Below are positions 5,177 to 6,758 of a stretch of DNA of 6,758 nucleotides, in pieces; within the stretch, counting starts at the first letter, position 1, and each line of letters opens with the position of its first letter. Below the pieces are notes generated by a model. The model did not search any database, was not told the origin of the DNA, and was given only the letters and a program-made list of their open reading frames with translations. A program made the position numbers and the translations under genes. This DNA is from SIG459 sp045532145 (GTDB lineage Bacteria; Bacillota; Clostridia; Oscillospirales; Oscillospiraceae). The DNA lies in assembly GCA_045532145.1 (NCBI GenBank), contig JAZSFJ010000020.1:1-6758 (forward strand). The letters run 5' to 3'.

Positions 5177-6758
5177 ATGCCTATTACCGAGCTGCTTTCC
5201 AGAAACGCTACCTACTTCAAAAATGAGGTAGCCCTTGTTGAAATAAACCCCGCAGTCAACGCTCCCCGGGTAACATGGAGAGAGTATTCCCTTATTGAGT
5301 CCAGCCGCAGCGGAGCTTTCCGCAAGGAGATGAGCTGGGGAGATTTTGAGAAGAAAGCCTGCCGCTTTGCCAATTTGCTGCTCACCCGCGGCATCAAAAA
5401 GGGTGACAAGGTTGCAATTCTGCTGATGAACTGCCTTGAGTGGCTGCCTATATATTTCGGTATTCTCAAAACCGGCGCTCTTGTTGTTCCCCTCAACTAC
5501 CGCTACACCGCAGAGGAAATCCGCTACTGCCTTGATCTTGCGGATGTGGACGCCCTTGTTTTCGGCCCTGAGTTCACAGGCCGTGTTGAGGAAATTCTCC
5601 ACAGAATACCCAGAGTGAAAAACTGTTTCTATGTGGGCGAGGACTGCCCCTCCTTTGCGGATAGCTACGATACTCTCATTGAGTATTGCTCCACTACCTC
5701 ACCCAGCATCTTCCTGCAGGACAGCGACGAGGCTGCCATTTACTTCTCCTCCGGCACCACCGGCTTCCCCAAGGCCATAATCCACAGCCACGAGGCCCTC
5801 ATGCACGCCTGCCGCACCGAGCAGGCCCACCATGGCCAGACCAAGGAGGACGTATTCCTCTGCATCCCGCCCCTTTACCATACCGGCGCAAAAATGCACT
5901 GGTTTGGCTCTCTCCTTTCCGGCAGCCGCGGCGTAATCCTCCGAGGTGTCAGTCCAGAGTGGATTCTGCGCACTGTCAGCGAGGAGCGCTGCACCATAGT
6001 CTGGCTTCTTGTGCCTTGGGCTCAGGATATTCTGGATGCCATCGACAGGGGAGATATAGAGCTCAGCCAGTATGAGCTGGGCCAGTGGAGACTCATGCAC
6101 ATTGGCGCTCAGCCCGTGCCTCCCAGTCTCATAAAGCGCTGGAAGGAAAAATTCCCCGGCCACGACTATGACACCAACTACGGCCTCAGTGAGTCCATAG
6201 GCCCCGGCTGCGTCCATCTGGGCGTAGAGAATATAGACCATGTGGGTGCCATCGGCGTTCCCGGCCACGGCTGGGAGGTCAGGATAGTTGACGAAAACCG
6301 CGCCGAAGTTCCAAGCGGCGAGGTAGGCGAGCTGGCGGTTAAAGGTCCCGGCGTTATGCTCAGATACTATAAGGATGAAAAGGCCACCGCCGCCGTTCTG
6401 GACAAGGGCTGGCTCTATACCGGAGACATGGCCCAGCAGGACGAAAATGGCTTTATATACCTGGTTGACCGAAAGAAGGACGTTATCATCTCCGGCGGCG
6501 AAAACCTCTACCCAGTGCAGATTGAGGACTTCCTCCGCTCTAATGAGCATATCAAGGATGTGGCTGTCATCGGTCTCCCCGATAAGCGTCTCGGCGAAAT
6601 TGCTGCCGCCATCATCGAGGTAAAGCCCGGCGACAGCCTCAGCGAGAGCGAGGTCAACGCCTTCTGCATGGCTCTGCCCCGCTATAAGCGCCCCCGTAAG
6701 ATAATCTTCGCCGAAGTCCCCCGCAACCCCACCGGCAAGATAGAAAAACCCAAGCTCC
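5177..6758 (+). CDS. AMP-forming acyl-CoA ligase (ANL superfamily), 3' end cut by window edge
   Basis: The frame is open from ATG 5177 to the end of the window (527 codons, no stop seen). The product belongs to the class I adenylate-forming enzymes, which activate a carboxylic acid with ATP and transfer the acyl group to coenzyme A. The P-loop SSGTTGFPKA lies at 191-200 (usual final residue G), YGLSES at 335-340, the ribose-binding TGD at 415-417, the hinge region DRKKD at 431-435 and GGENLYP at 440-446. PRNPTGKI (515-522) carries the expected catalytic lysine K521, so nearly all of the enzyme is present. An extra stretch at about 28-52 lies between the first strand and the MSWGDF helix where many relatives are shorter. 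The ribosome binding site is weak (GGGAG at 5160-5164, about 12 nt upstream). The substrate cannot be told; fatty, aromatic and carnitine-type acids are all handled by relatives. Confidence 0.93.
   Translation, partial: MPITELLSRNATYFKNEVALVEINPAVNAPRVTWREYSLIESSRSGAFRKEMSWGDFEKKACRFANLLLTRGIKKGDKVAILLMNCLEWLPIYFGILKTGALVVPLNYRYTAEEIRYCLDLADVDALVFGPEFTGRVEEILHRIPRVKNCFYVGEDCPSFADSYDTLIEYCSTTSPSIFLQDSDEAAIYFSSGTTGFPKAIIHSHEALMHACRTEQAHHGQTKEDVFLCIPPLYHTGAKMHWFGSLLSGSRGVILRGVSPEWILRTVSEERCTIVWLLVPWAQDILDAIDRGDIELSQYELGQWRLMHIGAQPVPPSLIKRWKEKFPGHDYDTNYGLSESIGPGCVHLGVENIDHVGAIGVPGHGWEVRIVDENRAEVPSGEVGELAVKGPGVMLRYYKDEKATAAVLDKGWLYTGDMAQQDENGFIYLVDRKKDVIISGGENLYPVQIEDFLRSNEHIKDVAVIGLPDKRLGEIAAAIIEVKPGDSLSESEVNAFCMALPRYKRPRKIIFAEVPRNPTGKIEKPKL

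Noticed and set aside
5699..6550. Minus-strand ORF (283 codons) opposite the acyl-CoA ligase
   Set aside because: The plus frame has every ligase motif in order. The antisense product shows no recognisable motif.

Overview
The window looks like a chromosomal segment of a moderately GC-rich Firmicute of class Clostridia, probably a gut Oscillospirales-type organism. This rests on strong AGGAGG ribosome binding sites with 8-nt spacing at four of the five genes, a SpoVB-type flippase, a VanZ-like protein, and small GC-rich palindromic repeats between genes. The taxonomic call is inference from style; no marker gene fixes it.

Layout, left to right. Positions 1-237 hold no gene but are densely folded. 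On the minus strand about 170 nt form a chain of helices ending in a terminator-like hairpin, so I call a candidate structured RNA downstream of the minus-strand genes. Three genes then lie on the minus strand, transcribed right to left: recG (2211-4265), a SpoVB/MurJ-superfamily flippase (803-2155) and a VanZ-like membrane protein (238-771). Between recG and the flippase is a 15-pair hairpin plus U-tract that is at once a terminator for recG and a trap for the flippase ribosome binding site.

A 144-nt divergent region (4266-4409) separates recG from mobA (4410-4985, plus strand). Two good sigma-A-type promoters face away from each other there, and each has its -35 box inside the other's spacer. 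After mobA comes a 191-nt gap (4986-5176) with a palindrome-rich promoter or operator region, a strong intrinsic terminator and a two-hairpin repeat. A class I adenylate-forming acyl-CoA ligase gene then starts at 5177 and runs off the right edge with no stop.

The genes do not form one pathway: recG is DNA repair and replication restart, mobA is molybdenum cofactor maturation, the flippase and VanZ-like protein are envelope membrane proteins, and the ligase activates a carboxylic acid of unknown identity. The most interesting content is in the intergenic DNA: the terminator/RBS hairpin, the folded RNA, two copies of a hairpin element whose stem differences compensate each other, and a terminator sitting between the only visible promoter and the ligase. 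I found no CRISPR array, transposase, tRNA or rRNA.
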